The notes: generated from the sequence alone by a model not told the origin. A DNA stretch of 64,000 nucleotides from Amycolatopsis dendrobii (GCF_014145675.1 NZ_JACGZW010000007.1:434001-498000); one strand, 5' to 3'; positions 8,038 to 17,276 are shown, counted from the stretch's first letter. Program-made: numbers and translations.

Positions 8038-9345
8038 ATGTCGCGTCGATTCCATGCTCCGGTTGTTCTGCCCGCCGACCCGTCCTGTTCGCTGCTCCGC
8101 GACGCCGTCGTCGATGTCGACGACGAGGGCCGGATTTCCTACGTCGGACCGGCTTCGAGCGCGCCGGAGTTCACCGGCGAGGTGACCCGGCTGACCGGAA
8201 TCCTGTTGCCCGGCTTGGTGAACTCGCACGCGCACAGCCCGATGACGCTGCTGCGCGGCATGGGCGGCGACCTGCCGCTGCTGCGCTGGCTGCGCGAGAT
8301 CATCTGGCCGACCGAGGCGAAGCTGAAGCCGGCGGACGTGCGCACCGGCATGCTGCTCGGATCGGTCGAAATGCTCCGGCACGGCGTGACGACCAGCGCG
8401 GAAATGTATTTCGAAGGCGAGCAGCTCGTCGACGCGGTGCTCGCGACCGGCGGGCGGGTGCTCGTCGCGCCGCCGGTGATCGAACTGCCCGGGCTGGATT
8501 GGCGGGAGACGCTGGCCGCGATCGACCGGTGGATCGACGCCGACGGGCTGCGGTTCGGTCCCGGGGAGCGGATCGAGCTGGGTTACGGACCGCATTCGGC
8601 GTACATGCTGAACCCGGACGGGCTGCGGGCGACCGCGGAGTCCGCGGCTGCGCGGGGTGCTTTGGTGCAGATTCACATTGCTGAGGCTGCCGCGGAGGAT
8701 GTGGAGCAGCGCAAGGAGTTCGGGTCGGTTCCGAAGCTGCTGGATTCGCTGGGGATGTTCAACGGGCGGACGCTGGCCGCGCACGCGGTGCATTTGTCGG
8801 ACGAGGACATCGCGATCTTCGCCGCCCGCGGGGTCGGGATGGCGCATTGCCCTGGGTCGAACGCGAAGCTCGCGTCCGGAATCGCGCGGATCAGGGACCT
8901 TCGGGCGGCCGGGGTCGCGATCGGGCTCGGCACGGACGGTCCGGCCTCGAACGACGACATCGACCTGTGGGAAGAGCTTCAGCTGACGGCGATGCTGGCT
9001 CGGCTGGCCAACGACGATTCCACCGTGGTGACCGCGAAGGACGTCTTCCTGATGGCCACCCGCGGCGGCGCCGAAGCGCTCGGCCGCCACGACCTCGGCG
9101 TGCTGGAGCCGGGGCGCTGGGCCGACCTGGTGCACGTCGACCTCGACGACCCGGCCTTCGCCGCCGGTCTCGACGTGCCGGACGAGCAGCTGCTGGCGAA
9201 CCTCGTGTGGGCCGCCGGGTCGCGCCGGGTGCGGGACGTGTGGGTCGCGGGCGAGCAGGTTGTCGCCGAGGCCGAGCCGACGCGGGTCGACCGGCGCGAG
9301 ATCCAGGCGGCGGTGGCCGACACCGCCGCCCGGCTGCGGGCCTGA
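8038..9345 (+). CDS. amidohydrolase, TrzN/MtaD-like
   Basis: The 435-residue protein belongs to the metal-dependent amidohydrolase superfamily, in the branch with 5-methylthioadenosine/S-adenosylhomocysteine deaminases and chlorohydrolases such as TrzN and AtzB. The metal-binding motif NSHAHS lies near residue 62, followed by HIAEA, the HAVHLSDED region and the catalytic-site Asp in LGTDGPASNDDIDLWEEL. These are the expected metal ligands of a TIM-barrel deaminase. The N- and C-terminal beta-sandwich parts are present, so the protein is complete. It seems to be a single-gene unit with its own leaderless-type promoter and a terminator after it. A purine-related or pterin-related amino group is the likely substrate, but it cannot be fixed from sequence. 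Confidence 0.85.
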   Translation: MSRRFHAPVVLPADPSCSLLRDAVVDVDDEGRISYVGPASSAPEFTGEVTRLTGILLPGLVNSHAHSPMTLLRGMGGDLPLLRWLREIIWPTEAKLKPADVRTGMLLGSVEMLRHGVTTSAEMYFEGEQLVDAVLATGGRVLVAPPVIELPGLDWRETLAAIDRWIDADGLRFGPGERIELGYGPHSAYMLNPDGLRATAESAAARGALVQIHIAEAAAEDVEQRKEFGSVPKLLDSLGMFNGRTLAAHAVHLSDEDIAIFAARGVGMAHCPGSNAKLASGIARIRDLRAAGVAIGLGTDGPASNDDIDLWEELQLTAMLARLANDDSTVVTAKDVFLMATRGGAEALGRHDLGVLEPGRWADLVHVDLDDPAFAAGLDVPDEQLLANLVWAAGSRRVRDVWVAGEQVVAEAEPTRVDRREIQAAVADTAARLRA

Positions 9346-9357
9346 GAGTCACGAAGC

Positions 9358-9384
9358 CGTTCGTGAGGGAACCCCTTACGAACG
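9358..9384. terminator. two-way terminator
   Basis: CGTTCGTGAGGG (9358-9369) and CCCTTACGAACG (9373-9384) pair over 12 positions with one G-U pair. It lies between the convergent amidohydrolase and SDR genes, ending just before the SDR stop. Confidence 0.7.
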
Positions 9385-10062
9385 TCAGCGCGGGCGGACC
9401 TGGATTTCGGTGAAGTGGGCTTCCGGGGTGGCGGTCACCGCGGTCAGCACGGCCGTCGCCACGGAGTCTGGGCGCAGGTACTTCTCGGCTTCGTACTCGC
9501 CGCCTTCCTGGGCGCGGGCTTCGCGTTGCATGTCGGTGTCCGTGCGGCCCGGGAACACCGAAGTCACGCGCAGGTCCGGTTCTTCCGCGCGCAGTGAGTC
9601 GGTGAAGGCCCGGACGGCGAATTTGCTTGCCGCATAAGGACCCCAGCCGGGACGAGCGGTGTAACCCGCACCGGAGTTGATCACTACGACGTGGCCGTTC
9701 GCGGCGCGGAGGGCGGGGAGCAACAGGCGGGTCAGCTCGGCGACCGCGATCACGTTGACCTCCAGGTTCGTCCGCCAGACCGAGGACGGCGAGTCGGCGA
9801 CGGTGCCGATTTTGCCGATGCCCGCGGAGTGGACCAGCACGTCGAGGCGGTCGATCTTGCCGGCCGCGGCTTCCAGGGCAGCGGCGTCGGTGAGGTCGAC
9901 CGGCCACGGCTGCGCGCCGGGCAGTTCCTCGGCCACCTTCGCCAGTGCGTCGGTGTCGCGGCCGCCGAGCAGGAGGCGGTGCGTCGGGGAGAGCTGGTGC
10001 GCGATGGCCGCGCCGATGCCCCGCGAGGCACCGGTGATCAGGGCGAGCGGGAGGTCGGTCAT
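9385..10062 (-). CDS. SDR family oxidoreductase
   Basis: The 225-residue short-chain dehydrogenase has the nucleotide-binding motif TGASRGIG at residues 10-17, the NAG-equivalent HSAGIG, and the catalytic Ser and YAASK pair (Tyr and Lys) near residues 142-146. It is slightly shorter than most classical SDRs. The ATG at 10062 is preceded by TACCGT at leaderless spacing. The in-frame extension upstream, which would add over 100 residues, is low-complexity and runs into the intergenic promoter region and the next gene, so I leave it out. Substrate is unknown. Confidence 0.87.
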   Translation of the reverse strand: MTDLPLALITGASRGIGAAIAHQLSPTHRLLLGGRDTDALAKVAEELPGAQPWPVDLTDAAALEAAAGKIDRLDVLVHSAGIGKIGTVADSPSSVWRTNLEVNVIAVAELTRLLLPALRAANGHVVVINSGAGYTARPGWGPYAASKFAVRAFTDSLRAEEPDLRVTSVFPGRTDTDMQREARAQEGGEYEAEKYLRPDSVATAVLTAVTATPEAHFTEIQVRPR

Positions 10063-10069
10063 ACCGGCC

Positions 10070-10075
10070 ACGGTA
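10070..10075 (-). promoter_or_regulatory. -10 element of the SDR gene, leaderless type
   Basis: On the minus strand TACCGT is followed by seven bases and the ATG at 10062. Confidence 0.4.
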
Positions 10076-10114
10076 GGCGTCCGCCGCTGGTTCGCCAGTC
10101 CGGGGAGTCGTCGA

Positions 10115-11797
10115 TCACTTCGCCGGGGCGCACCCGACCGCGGCCCACGGGTCGCGCGGGTAGCGGATTTCCGTGCGATGCAGCGAGCCGGTGAAATTGT
10201 CGATAAACCGACTCCACGTGAGCGGTTGGCGCGTGGAGGCCAGGACGTCCTGCACGTCGGGGCAGCGCAGTGCGGTGCGGGCGGCGTCGATTTCGGCGGG
10301 CTGGAACATCCGGATCTCGCCGTCGGTGGCGTAGTCGCCGTAGCCGGCTTCGGCGATTTCCCACGCCGCGACCAGCCATTTCGAGTGCCCGGGGCGACCA
10401 TTCGGGATGGACGACGAGTGTGCGGCCAGATCGCTTGCCAGGCCGTAGCCGTCGTGGATGCGCACGTCCAGGGACACGATGTTGCTGATCGCGCCCATGC
10501 TGTCGGCCGCCATGGTCACGTACGGCCGGTTGGTCGGGAAGCGGAACCACTGCTTCACGTCGCCGTAGCTGTAGACGAGCACGGCTGGCTGCTTCGTCTC
10601 TCGCACCGCGTCGACAGCGTGGCGGATGACGTCCTGGCCCAGGTAATCCGTCGCCAGGATCGGGTGTTCGTGTCCGGTCGCCCAGGCCCAATAGCCGCGT
10701 TCGTCGGTGACGCTCACCGCTTGATGGGTGCCTTCGTACGGCACCCGCAGCCAGCCGCCCGCCACGACGGACCACGCGGCGACCCCGGCGACGAACGCGA
10801 TCGTCTTCTGCGTCAGCGGGATCGCCATGACGGGAAGGAGCAGCACGAACAACGCGGGCAGCAGCATCCGGCCGTGCATGAAATCTCCGCCGACGCGCAC
10901 GACGTACAGCGCGAGCAGAAGCGCGGCGACCGCTGAAGTCAGCAACAGGATCCGCGACCGACGCACCAGTACCGCAGCAATAAGCAGTAGCAGCAACGGA
11001 ATCCACAGCAGGTACGGGCTGATCAGGTCAGTCAGGTACGCGAAACCGCGTGGCCAGTCGCTGTTCGCCGCTTCCTTCGCGAGCGCGGTGTTCGGCGCGA
11101 GCAGTCCGTAGTAGCCCATCCGAAACACTTGGTATGCCACCGGAATCGCGACCCCGGCGCCGAGCCAGCCAAGCGCGGCAAACCATCGCGGGCGCAGCAG
11201 CAGCACCAGGGCGATAAAGCCGACCACACTGAACAACGCCAGATCCGGCCGGACGAGCGGGCCGAGTCCGAGCACGATCGCGGTGGCGATCGGCGTTGTG
11301 CCGCGCACCAGCAGCCACCAGCTCAGGCCGAGCCACAGCAGCACCAGACCGGTTTCCAGCCCGGAAGTCGCGAAATCGCGGAACGGCGGGAGTGCGCACA
11401 CGATCAGCGCACCGGCGGGAGCCACCGGTCCGGCGTAGAGCCGACGGGCGCCGTCCAGACCGAAGAACAGGCCGCCGACAGCGCACAGGAGGCCGGTGAT
11501 CACCGCGATCCATTCGAGCGGCGGCCCGGGAATCGTGCCGGCTCCGGCGAGCAGCCAGGTCCACAACGGACTCGTGCTCGCCTCGACGCGTTCGCCGACA
11601 TTGAACACCGGACCGTTCCCGGCGAGGATCTGCCGGACGGTGCGCAGGACGAGCAGTCCGTCGTCGCTCATCCACCGGCGTTGCCAAGCGAGCACCGTGT
11701 ACAACGCGAGGACCGCCCCGGTGGCGGCCCACGTCCAGGTCATCGGGCGGCGGTACCACGGGAGCGGGTCAGCGGGCAGGCCGGCGGCCGCGGTCAT
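10115..11797 (-). CDS. aftB: AftB/ZomB-like terminal arabinofuranosyltransferase
   Basis: The 560-residue membrane protein matches the AftB family (GT89, sometimes called ZomB), the GT-C enzymes that cap arabinogalactan with beta-1,2-linked arabinofuranose from decaprenyl-phosphoryl arabinose. The first outside loop holds the family motif RRWMSDDGLLVLRTVR (about residues 40-55) with the Asp pair expected in GT-C enzymes, followed by GPVFNVGERVEASTSPLW. About ten membrane helices follow to residue 365. The last 190 residues form a soluble outside domain. GGAGGT lies 11 bases before the ATG. In mycobacteria aftB lies elsewhere, beside other arabinan genes. Its presence implies an arabinogalactan wall. 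Function is by family membership and not tested. Confidence 0.82.
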   Translation of the reverse strand: MTAAAGLPADPLPWYRRPMTWTWAATGAVLALYTVLAWQRRWMSDDGLLVLRTVRQILAGNGPVFNVGERVEASTSPLWTWLLAGAGTIPGPPLEWIAVITGLLCAVGGLFFGLDGARRLYAGPVAPAGALIVCALPPFRDFATSGLETGLVLLWLGLSWWLLVRGTTPIATAIVLGLGPLVRPDLALFSVVGFIALVLLLRPRWFAALGWLGAGVAIPVAYQVFRMGYYGLLAPNTALAKEAANSDWPRGFAYLTDLISPYLLWIPLLLLLIAAVLVRRSRILLLTSAVAALLLALYVVRVGGDFMHGRMLLPALFVLLLPVMAIPLTQKTIAFVAGVAAWSVVAGGWLRVPYEGTHQAVSVTDERGYWAWATGHEHPILATDYLGQDVIRHAVDAVRETKQPAVLVYSYGDVKQWFRFPTNRPYVTMAADSMGAISNIVSLDVRIHDGYGLASDLAAHSSSIPNGRPGHSKWLVAAWEIAEAGYGDYATDGEIRMFQPAEIDAARTALRCPDVQDVLASTRQPLTWSRFIDNFTGSLHRTEIRYPRDPWAAVGCAPAK

Positions 11798-11800
11798 GAT

Positions 11801-11812
11801 TGGTCCAGACCT
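11801..11812. promoter_or_regulatory. imperfect DasR-like site near the aftB start
   Basis: TGGTCCAGACCT matches the DasR consensus TGGTCTAGACCA at 10 of 12 positions and lies just ahead of the aftB start codon. It could equally be chance. Confidence 0.2.
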
Positions 11813-11879
11813 CCCCCGAGACGTGCAATGCGGTCACAGTCTCGCATCCGCCCAAAGGCGACGCTCGGTGGTTCCGCCT

Positions 11880-13277
11880 TCAGCGGTCGGACGAGGCGGA
11901 GGCGGTCGGCATCGGCGGTCCGCTCGACGCGGGCGGGACGGTCGGCACCGGCGGGGCGAGGCCGATGTCCAGGTCCATCCGCTCGCGCTCCTTGCCGCCG
12001 AGAGTGAACGGCGAGGTGCAGCCGGTCGCCGGGTCGACGGCCGAGTCCAGACCCGGTGCGCCGGCGCCGCGCTGGGTGACGGTGAGGCCGTCCGGCAGCT
12101 TCGAGATGTCGAAGCACACCTGGTAGGTGCCGTCCTTGCGCTGGTCGAACAGGTAGCCGCCGTCGGCGTTCGTGCGCGTGGTGGCGACGGTGCCGCCCGC
12201 ACCGTCCTTGAGCGTGACCGGCAACTCCGGGAAGCCGGGTTCGTCGTCGTCCTGCGTGCCGTTGCGGTTCAGGTCTTTCCACGCACGGTCGCCGATCTTG
12301 CCGACGGCGGGCTGCGGCGTGACGGTGACCGTCGCGGTCGCCTTCTGCTCGGCGAGCGGCCCGCCCGGCCCGGTGCCGGTGACCTTCGCGGTGTTGACGT
12401 GCCCGTTGTCGTCCTCGGTGAGGTTCGGATGGTCGCAGGGCAATTCCCGCGACGCGGCGGCGGCGAGGTCGAACGCGCCGGGAAGACCGGAGCACCACGG
12501 GTCCTTCACGAGCAGTCCGGTGAGCGGCTGGGAGCCGGTGTTGGAGACGGAAATGCGGAAGTGCGCGGCATCGCCGGCCGGGATGGCAGCCGACGGGCCC
12601 CACGTTCCGTCCGCCGGATTCCGCACCTCCATCTTCACCGCGAACGAGGCGAGAGCCACGTGCACGCAGTCCCACAGCACCCAGTTGTGGTTGGTGCTGG
12701 CGAAAAACGAGACCGCCGCGGTGTCGTCCGGCGCGGTGAACGGCGGCAGGTCCTGCCGCGCGAGCCTGCCGTCGGACGCGACGTCGTGCGTCACCGCGAG
12801 CGGTTTCTCCACCAGCACTCGACCGGCGCGGTCGGCGAAGCGCAGCCCGGTGGTCGCGCTCGCGTGCGAACCGAGGCCGGACGGCGCCGTACCCGTCCAC
12901 ACCGACAGCGAGTATTGCCCTCCGGGCACCGCTTTCACCTGCTGGGCGGCCGAGCTGACCCGGCCGTCCGGCGTCTGGATCTGGGCGTTGACGTGCCCGT
13001 CGACCGCGTGCGCGGTGCTGGTGACGAGCTTCGGCACCCGGTCCGGCGGGGTGCTGCGCGGAACCGGCGCGGCGGGGCTGAACAGGTACCCGCGCGGCGG
13101 TCCGCCGGGCGAACCGGCGTCCTCCACGCTCGGGTTGGCCGCGATGCCGCCGCACTCCGGGGCCCCCTCGGCGGGAGCCGATCCGGGAGTGACGACGGCG
13201 AGCGCGCCGACCAGCATCGCAGTGCCCGCCGCCGCGCCCGCCGTGCGTCCGATCGCGACTTTCCTTGCCCGCCTCAC
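11880..13277 (-). CDS. secreted protein with SdrD_B-type domain
   Basis: The 465-residue protein has a Sec signal peptide (about residues 1-38, with RRARK and a hydrophobic core ending near APAEGAPE). A lectin-like or jelly-roll-like region with the motif NHNWVLWDCVHVA follows near residue 200, then a DUF11-like beta region (about 230-330). An SdrD_B domain near residues 335-430 contains GKIGDRAWKDLNRNGTQDDD and TRTNADGGYLF, a Ca-binding-like beta fold used as a stalk in surface adhesins. The C-terminal 30 residues are Pro/Ser-rich, with no membrane anchor, so the protein is either released or held non-covalently. The GTG start follows TAGCTT at leaderless spacing. It lies 54 bp after the PhoX-like gene on the same strand. 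Confidence 0.78.
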   Translation of the reverse strand: MRRARKVAIGRTAGAAAGTAMLVGALAVVTPGSAPAEGAPECGGIAANPSVEDAGSPGGPPRGYLFSPAAPVPRSTPPDRVPKLVTSTAHAVDGHVNAQIQTPDGRVSSAAQQVKAVPGGQYSLSVWTGTAPSGLGSHASATTGLRFADRAGRVLVEKPLAVTHDVASDGRLARQDLPPFTAPDDTAAVSFFASTNHNWVLWDCVHVALASFAVKMEVRNPADGTWGPSAAIPAGDAAHFRISVSNTGSQPLTGLLVKDPWCSGLPGAFDLAAAASRELPCDHPNLTEDDNGHVNTAKVTGTGPGGPLAEQKATATVTVTPQPAVGKIGDRAWKDLNRNGTQDDDEPGFPELPVTLKDGAGGTVATTRTNADGGYLFDQRKDGTYQVCFDISKLPDGLTVTQRGAGAPGLDSAVDPATGCTSPFTLGGKERERMDLDIGLAPPVPTVPPASSGPPMPTASASSDR

Positions 13278-13283
13278 GCGGTG

Positions 13284-13289
13284 AAGCTA
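13284..13289 (-). promoter_or_regulatory. -10 element of the SdrD_B protein gene, leaderless type
   Basis: On the minus strand TAGCTT is followed by six bases and the GTG at 13277. Confidence 0.4.
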
Positions 13290-13317
13290 GACCCAGGAAG
13301 CCCGATCGGCGGTAAGA

Positions 13318-13333
13318 AACACTCCAAAGTGTT
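13318..13333 (-). terminator. small hairpin after the PhoX-like gene
   Basis: On the minus strand AACACT-TTGG-AGTGTT is followed by a T-rich run. It starts at the PhoX-like stop codon, so it may separate that gene from the SdrD_B gene. The stem is short. Confidence 0.35.
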
Positions 13334-15413
13334 ACCGGCGCCCGATCCGGCCGGGCAATCCGAAGGCACCCTTCTTCCAGACCGACACGATCGCGGGCCG
13401 CGGCTGGGAGCTGCCGCCGTCCGGCCAGTGCGAGGTCGGGTTCGCCGAACTCGGCGCGTCCTCGCCGGGGTGCTGCACCGCGACGAGCACGAGGTTCTCG
13501 GTGACGACCGGACCGCACGTCTCGGCGCCGACCGGCACGGACAGGAACTGCTTCACGTGCCCGCGCTCCGGTCCGGTCACCGGGACCGAGAAGAGGCCGT
13601 CGTTCGCGCCGAGGGTGTTGCCGTCGGTCGAGATCCACAGGTTGCCGTGCGGATCGAAGGCCACGTTGTCCGGGCACGAGATCGGGCTGACCTGGTCCTT
13701 CGGGAAACCGCCGAAGTAGGTGTCGGCCGTGGCCGGGTCGCCGCAGACGAGCAGCAGCCGCCAGGAGAACCGGGTCGCGGCACTGTCGCCGCGGTCCTCG
13801 TCCCATTCGAGAATGTGCCCGTTTTTGTTGCGGGTGCGCGGGTTCGCCTCGTCCGGGGCGGCCTTGCCCGCCGCGCCGCGGTCGGAGTTGTTGGTGAGCG
13901 CGGCGTAGATCCGGCCGTTGACCGGGTTCGGCTCGATGTCCTCCGGACGGTCCATTTTGGTCGCCCCGGCGCGATCGGCGGCTTGCCGGGTGAACACGTA
14001 GACCTCCTCCGCGGTGAATCCGTCCACAAAGGACTTGTCGCCGCTGGCAAGGGGAATCCACTCGCCGGTGCCATCGAATTCGCCATCGGCGGGCAGCTTG
14101 CCGGTGCCGTCGATCTCGCCCGGGCTGTTGCCGGAGAACTTCGCGACGTACAGGGTTCCGTCGTCCAGCAGCGCCGAGTTGTGCCGCCGGGCGAGCGCGG
14201 AGTGCCCCTTCTTGTACTTGCCCTTCGAGACGAACTTGTAGATGTACTCGAACCGCTCGTCGTCGCCGGAGTACACCGCGACCCGGCCGTCCGCGGTGAT
14301 CTTGACGTTCGCCGCCTCGTGCTTGAACCGGCCGAGCGCGGTGTGCTTGACCGGGGTGGAATGCGGGTCGTTCGGGTCGATTTCGACGACCCAGCCGAAC
14401 CGGTTGGGCTCGTTGGGCTCCCGCGACACGTCCCAGCGCTGGTCGAAGCGCTCCCACTTGCGCGTGCTCTCGCCGGTGCCGACCGCGTACCGTTTGAGCC
14501 GCGCGGCCTCGGTCGGGTCGGAAACCTTGTCCGCGTGGGCGAAGTACTGGTGGAAGTTCTCCTCGCCGGAGAGCACGGTGCCCCACGGCGTCACGCCGCC
14601 GGAGCAGTTGTTCTGCGTGCCGCGCACGCGCTTTCCGGACGGGTCGGCCGACGTCTTGAGGTACTTCGACCCGGCCGCCGGACCGCGCACCTCGAAGATC
14701 GTGTCGAGCGTGATCCGCCGGTTCAGCGGGCTCGGAACGGTGCGCAGCGCACCGCCGATCGGGTCGCGCAGCGTCTGCAGCACCGACAATCCGTGTGCCG
14801 CCCAGGCGATCTTCACCTGCTCCTCGGTGGGATTGGCCGGGTCGTACTGGTCGGCCGGGAACAGGTGCACCTCGGTGGTGTACTCGTGGTTGACCACCAG
14901 CAGATTGCGCAGACCCAGCGGGTCCTGCGGGATCAGGCCGACGAAGTCGTTGTTGTAGCCGAACTGCTTCGCTTGCGCGGCCGCGGTCTGCTTGCGGAAG
15001 TCGAACTTCGGCGCGCCGGGGACCACCGGGTCGCCCCAGCGGATCACCACATGCTGGGCGTAACCGTCGGGGATGCTGACGGCGTCGAGTTTGTTCGGCG
15101 GCACCGGCGTGAAGTCGGTGCCGGGCACCGCGCGGCCTTTCGCCAACGGCGCCGGAGCCTGGGCCGGGGTGGCTGCCGCGGCGGTGCCGGACAGCGCGGC
15201 GAACCCGCCCGCGGCCGCAGCCATCACCGCACCGGCCTTGAACACGCCGCGCCGCGAGACTCCCTTGGCGATGTCGCCGAAGTACTCGTTGCCAGTCGGA
15301 TTCGGGGCCTCGTGCGCGCACGCGTTGCCGCAGCGGTATTCGCAGGTGATCGGTGACCGGCCGCCGGAATGCGCGGTGAACAAGGGCAGCAGTCGTCCGG
15401 GCTCCAGGGACAC
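13332..15413 (-). CDS. PhoX-like (DUF839) Tat-exported phosphatase
   Basis: The 693-residue product belongs to the PhoX/DUF839 family of calcium-dependent alkaline phosphatases that act outside the cell. The N-terminal conserved piece with EYRCGNACAHE (about residues 25-35) is followed by a twin-arginine motif SRRGVFKAG near residues 52-60 and a hydrophobic stretch. The rest is a beta-propeller-like domain with repeated conserved Asp, Glu and Asn. VNHEYTTEVHLFP and NNCSGGVTPWGTVLSGEENFHQYF are family signatures, and EENF carries a metal ligand. I chose the GTG at 15413 over an ATG 24 codons earlier because GGAGG lies just before it and related proteins begin near there. Phosphate-limited expression would be expected from the family. 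Confidence 0.85.
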   Translation of the reverse strand: MSLEPGRLLPLFTAHSGGRSPITCEYRCGNACAHEAPNPTGNEYFGDIAKGVSRRGVFKAGAVMAAAAGGFAALSGTAAAATPAQAPAPLAKGRAVPGTDFTPVPPNKLDAVSIPDGYAQHVVIRWGDPVVPGAPKFDFRKQTAAAQAKQFGYNNDFVGLIPQDPLGLRNLLVVNHEYTTEVHLFPADQYDPANPTEEQVKIAWAAHGLSVLQTLRDPIGGALRTVPSPLNRRITLDTIFEVRGPAAGSKYLKTSADPSGKRVRGTQNNCSGGVTPWGTVLSGEENFHQYFAHADKVSDPTEAARLKRYAVGTGESTRKWERFDQRWDVSREPNEPNRFGWVVEIDPNDPHSTPVKHTALGRFKHEAANVKITADGRVAVYSGDDERFEYIYKFVSKGKYKKGHSALARRHNSALLDDGTLYVAKFSGNSPGEIDGTGKLPADGEFDGTGEWIPLASGDKSFVDGFTAEEVYVFTRQAADRAGATKMDRPEDIEPNPVNGRIYAALTNNSDRGAAGKAAPDEANPRTRNKNGHILEWDEDRGDSAATRFSWRLLLVCGDPATADTYFGGFPKDQVSPISCPDNVAFDPHGNLWISTDGNTLGANDGLFSVPVTGPERGHVKQFLSVPVGAETCGPVVTENLVLVAVQHPGEDAPSSANPTSHWPDGGSSQPRPAIVSVWKKGAFGLPGRIGRR

Positions 15414-15519
15414 GGGGCCTCCAGGGTCGCTTCTCGGTGGGAACCCGGCGACCGTATGCGGCGAAAACCCCCTGAAACGGACCAAAAGGTTAACGGCGGA
15501 TGTATTCGGCGAAAGACGA

Positions 15520-15554
15520 CGATCGCCCCCGAACAGACAGTCCGGGGGCGATCG
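15520..15554. terminator. terminator of the MFS transporter gene
   Basis: CGATCGCCCCCG (15520-15531) and CGGGGGCGATCG (15543-15554) pair perfectly around an 11-base loop, 20 bases beyond the MFS stop codon. Confidence 0.75.
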
Positions 15555-15573
15555 CCGAGCGTGCTGGAAAGGC

Positions 15574-16794
15574 TCAGAACTCCTCGTCGCCGACGAGCGC
15601 GGCCTCCTTCGGCACGGTGTGCGGGTCGGCCTTCTTCTCCCGCTGCGACAGCAGGACGGCGGCGATCACGCAGAGCACGGCGGCGATCAGGAACGGGCCC
15701 TGCTCCCAGCCCATCCACTCGGCGATGTGGCCGACGAGCGTGGCCGCGACCGCGCCGCCGAACCAGCGGCAGAAGTTGTACCCGGCGCTCGCGACCGGCC
15801 GCGGCGCGTCGCTGATCGACATCGCGGTCCCGGTGAACAGCGTGTTCAGCAGCCCGGAAACCAGACCGGACACGATGATCCCGACGACCACCACCGGCTT
15901 GCTCGGGATGGCCAGCACCAGCATCAGCACGGTGTAGCCGGTCACCGCCAGCGCGGCCGCGTGCCGTTCGCCGAAACGGGCGGCCATCTTCGGCGCGAGC
16001 ACCACGCCGGCGATCGCCACGCACAGGCCCCAGCCGCAGAAGATCAGGCCGACCGCGATGGCGTTCCAGCCGAGCACGAACGGGGACCAGGCGAGCACCG
16101 CGAAGAACGCGGCGGTGTAGAGCGCGGAGGCGATCGACGTGCGCAGCAGGCCAGGGTGCTTGAGCGCGCGGAGCGGGTCGAGCAGCTTGATCGGTTCCCG
16201 CTTTTCGGCCGAGTCGCTCTTCAGGAAGATCGAGCACAGCACGAGCGCGGCGATCATCAGCACCGCGGTGCCGAGGAACGGACCGCGCCACGAGATCGTG
16301 CCCAGCAGCGCGCCCAGCAGCGGACCGACGGCGAGCCCGACACCCAGCGCGGCCTCGTAAAGCAGGATCGCGCCGGATTGGCCGCCGGTCGCGGCACCGA
16401 CGATCACCGACAGCGCAGTCGCGATGAAGAAGGCGTTGCCCAGCCCCCACACCGCGCGCAGGCCGACGAGCTGTTCGATCGAACCCGCCGCGGCGCACAG
16501 CGCGGTCGCGGCGACGATCAGGGTCAGCCCGACCAGCACGGTCCGCTTCGCCCCGAACCGGGCGGACATCGCGCCGGTGAAGAGCATCGCGATCACCTGC
16601 ACGCCGAGATACGACGTGAACAGCAGCGTGACCTGGGACGGCGAGGCGTTCAGGCCCTTGGCGATGGACAGCAGGATCGGGTCGACGAGGCCGATGCCCA
16701 TGAACGCGATGACCGCGGCGAACGCGGTGATCCACACCTGTTTGGGCTGGCCCTTGACCGCGTCCAGCAGGCTCGAGTGGTGCTCAGCGCTCAT
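15574..16794 (-). CDS. MFS drug-efflux-type transporter
   Basis: The 406-residue membrane protein has 12 predicted helices in two sets of six. The conserved loop SARFGAKRTVLVG (about residues 80-92) is motif A of the major facilitator superfamily, and the gate region ALGVGLAVGPLLGALLG (about 150-166) is motif C, which marks proton-driven antiporters. It is therefore an exporter of the DHA1 kind. The start ATG overlaps the stop of the MarR-type regulator by four bases, so the two are one operon and the efflux pump is the likely target of that repressor. Substrate is unknown. Confidence 0.88.
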   Translation of the reverse strand: MSAEHHSSLLDAVKGQPKQVWITAFAAVIAFMGIGLVDPILLSIAKGLNASPSQVTLLFTSYLGVQVIAMLFTGAMSARFGAKRTVLVGLTLIVAATALCAAAGSIEQLVGLRAVWGLGNAFFIATALSVIVGAATGGQSGAILLYEAALGVGLAVGPLLGALLGTISWRGPFLGTAVLMIAALVLCSIFLKSDSAEKREPIKLLDPLRALKHPGLLRTSIASALYTAAFFAVLAWSPFVLGWNAIAVGLIFCGWGLCVAIAGVVLAPKMAARFGERHAAALAVTGYTVLMLVLAIPSKPVVVVGIIVSGLVSGLLNTLFTGTAMSISDAPRPVASAGYNFCRWFGGAVAATLVGHIAEWMGWEQGPFLIAAVLCVIAAVLLSQREKKADPHTVPKEAALVGDEEF

Positions 16795-17276
16795 CGCGGA
16801 TCAGTTCCTCCTTCAGACAGTACGGCGAGTTCCGCGGCGGGGTCGTCACGGTGGAAGTCGGCGATCAGCTTGGTGAGCGCGGGGAGCGCGGCGTCGATGG
16901 CGGCGCGCTCATCCGGGTCGAGACGGTCGAGCCGCGCCCGCAGCTCCGCCTCCCGGCCCGCGATCATCTCGGCGTAGAACCGCTCGCCTTCCGGCGTGGC
17001 CTCCACGAGCACGGCGCGCCCGTCGTCGGGATCGGGACGGCGGGTCACCATGCCGAGCCGTTCGAGCCTGCGCACGACGTCGGTCATCGACGGCATCCGC
17101 ACGCGTTCGAGGCGCGAGAGCCTGCTCATCCGGCTCGGACCCCGGCCGACCAGCTCCGACAGCACCGAACCCTGGGTCAGGGTCAGCAGCTGCGCGGATT
17201 CGCGGCGCACCAGGTAGTACAGCCGGAACACCACCGGCCGCAGCCGGTGCGCCAGGTCGCCCTTCGAGGAAGTCAC
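16791..17276 (-). CDS. MarR-family transcription regulator
   Basis: The 161-residue protein is a MarR-type repressor with a winged helix near residues 35-100. The recognition part LSRLERVRMPSMTDVVRRLERLG is followed by the wing VTRRPDPDDGRAVLVEATPEG, which includes the conserved DxRxxxV. It precedes the MFS exporter with a four-base overlap. The GTG start has no ribosome binding site. Instead TAGCCT lies six bases before it on the minus strand, a leaderless arrangement, and that -10 element is inside a palindrome. Autorepression, relieved by the exported compound, is the likely scheme, as for known MarR/MFS pairs. Confidence 0.88.
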   Translation of the reverse strand: MTSSKGDLAHRLRPVVFRLYYLVRRESAQLLTLTQGSVLSELVGRGPSRMSRLSRLERVRMPSMTDVVRRLERLGMVTRRPDPDDGRAVLVEATPEGERFYAEMIAGREAELRARLDRLDPDERAAIDAALPALTKLIADFHRDDPAAELAVLSEGGTDPR

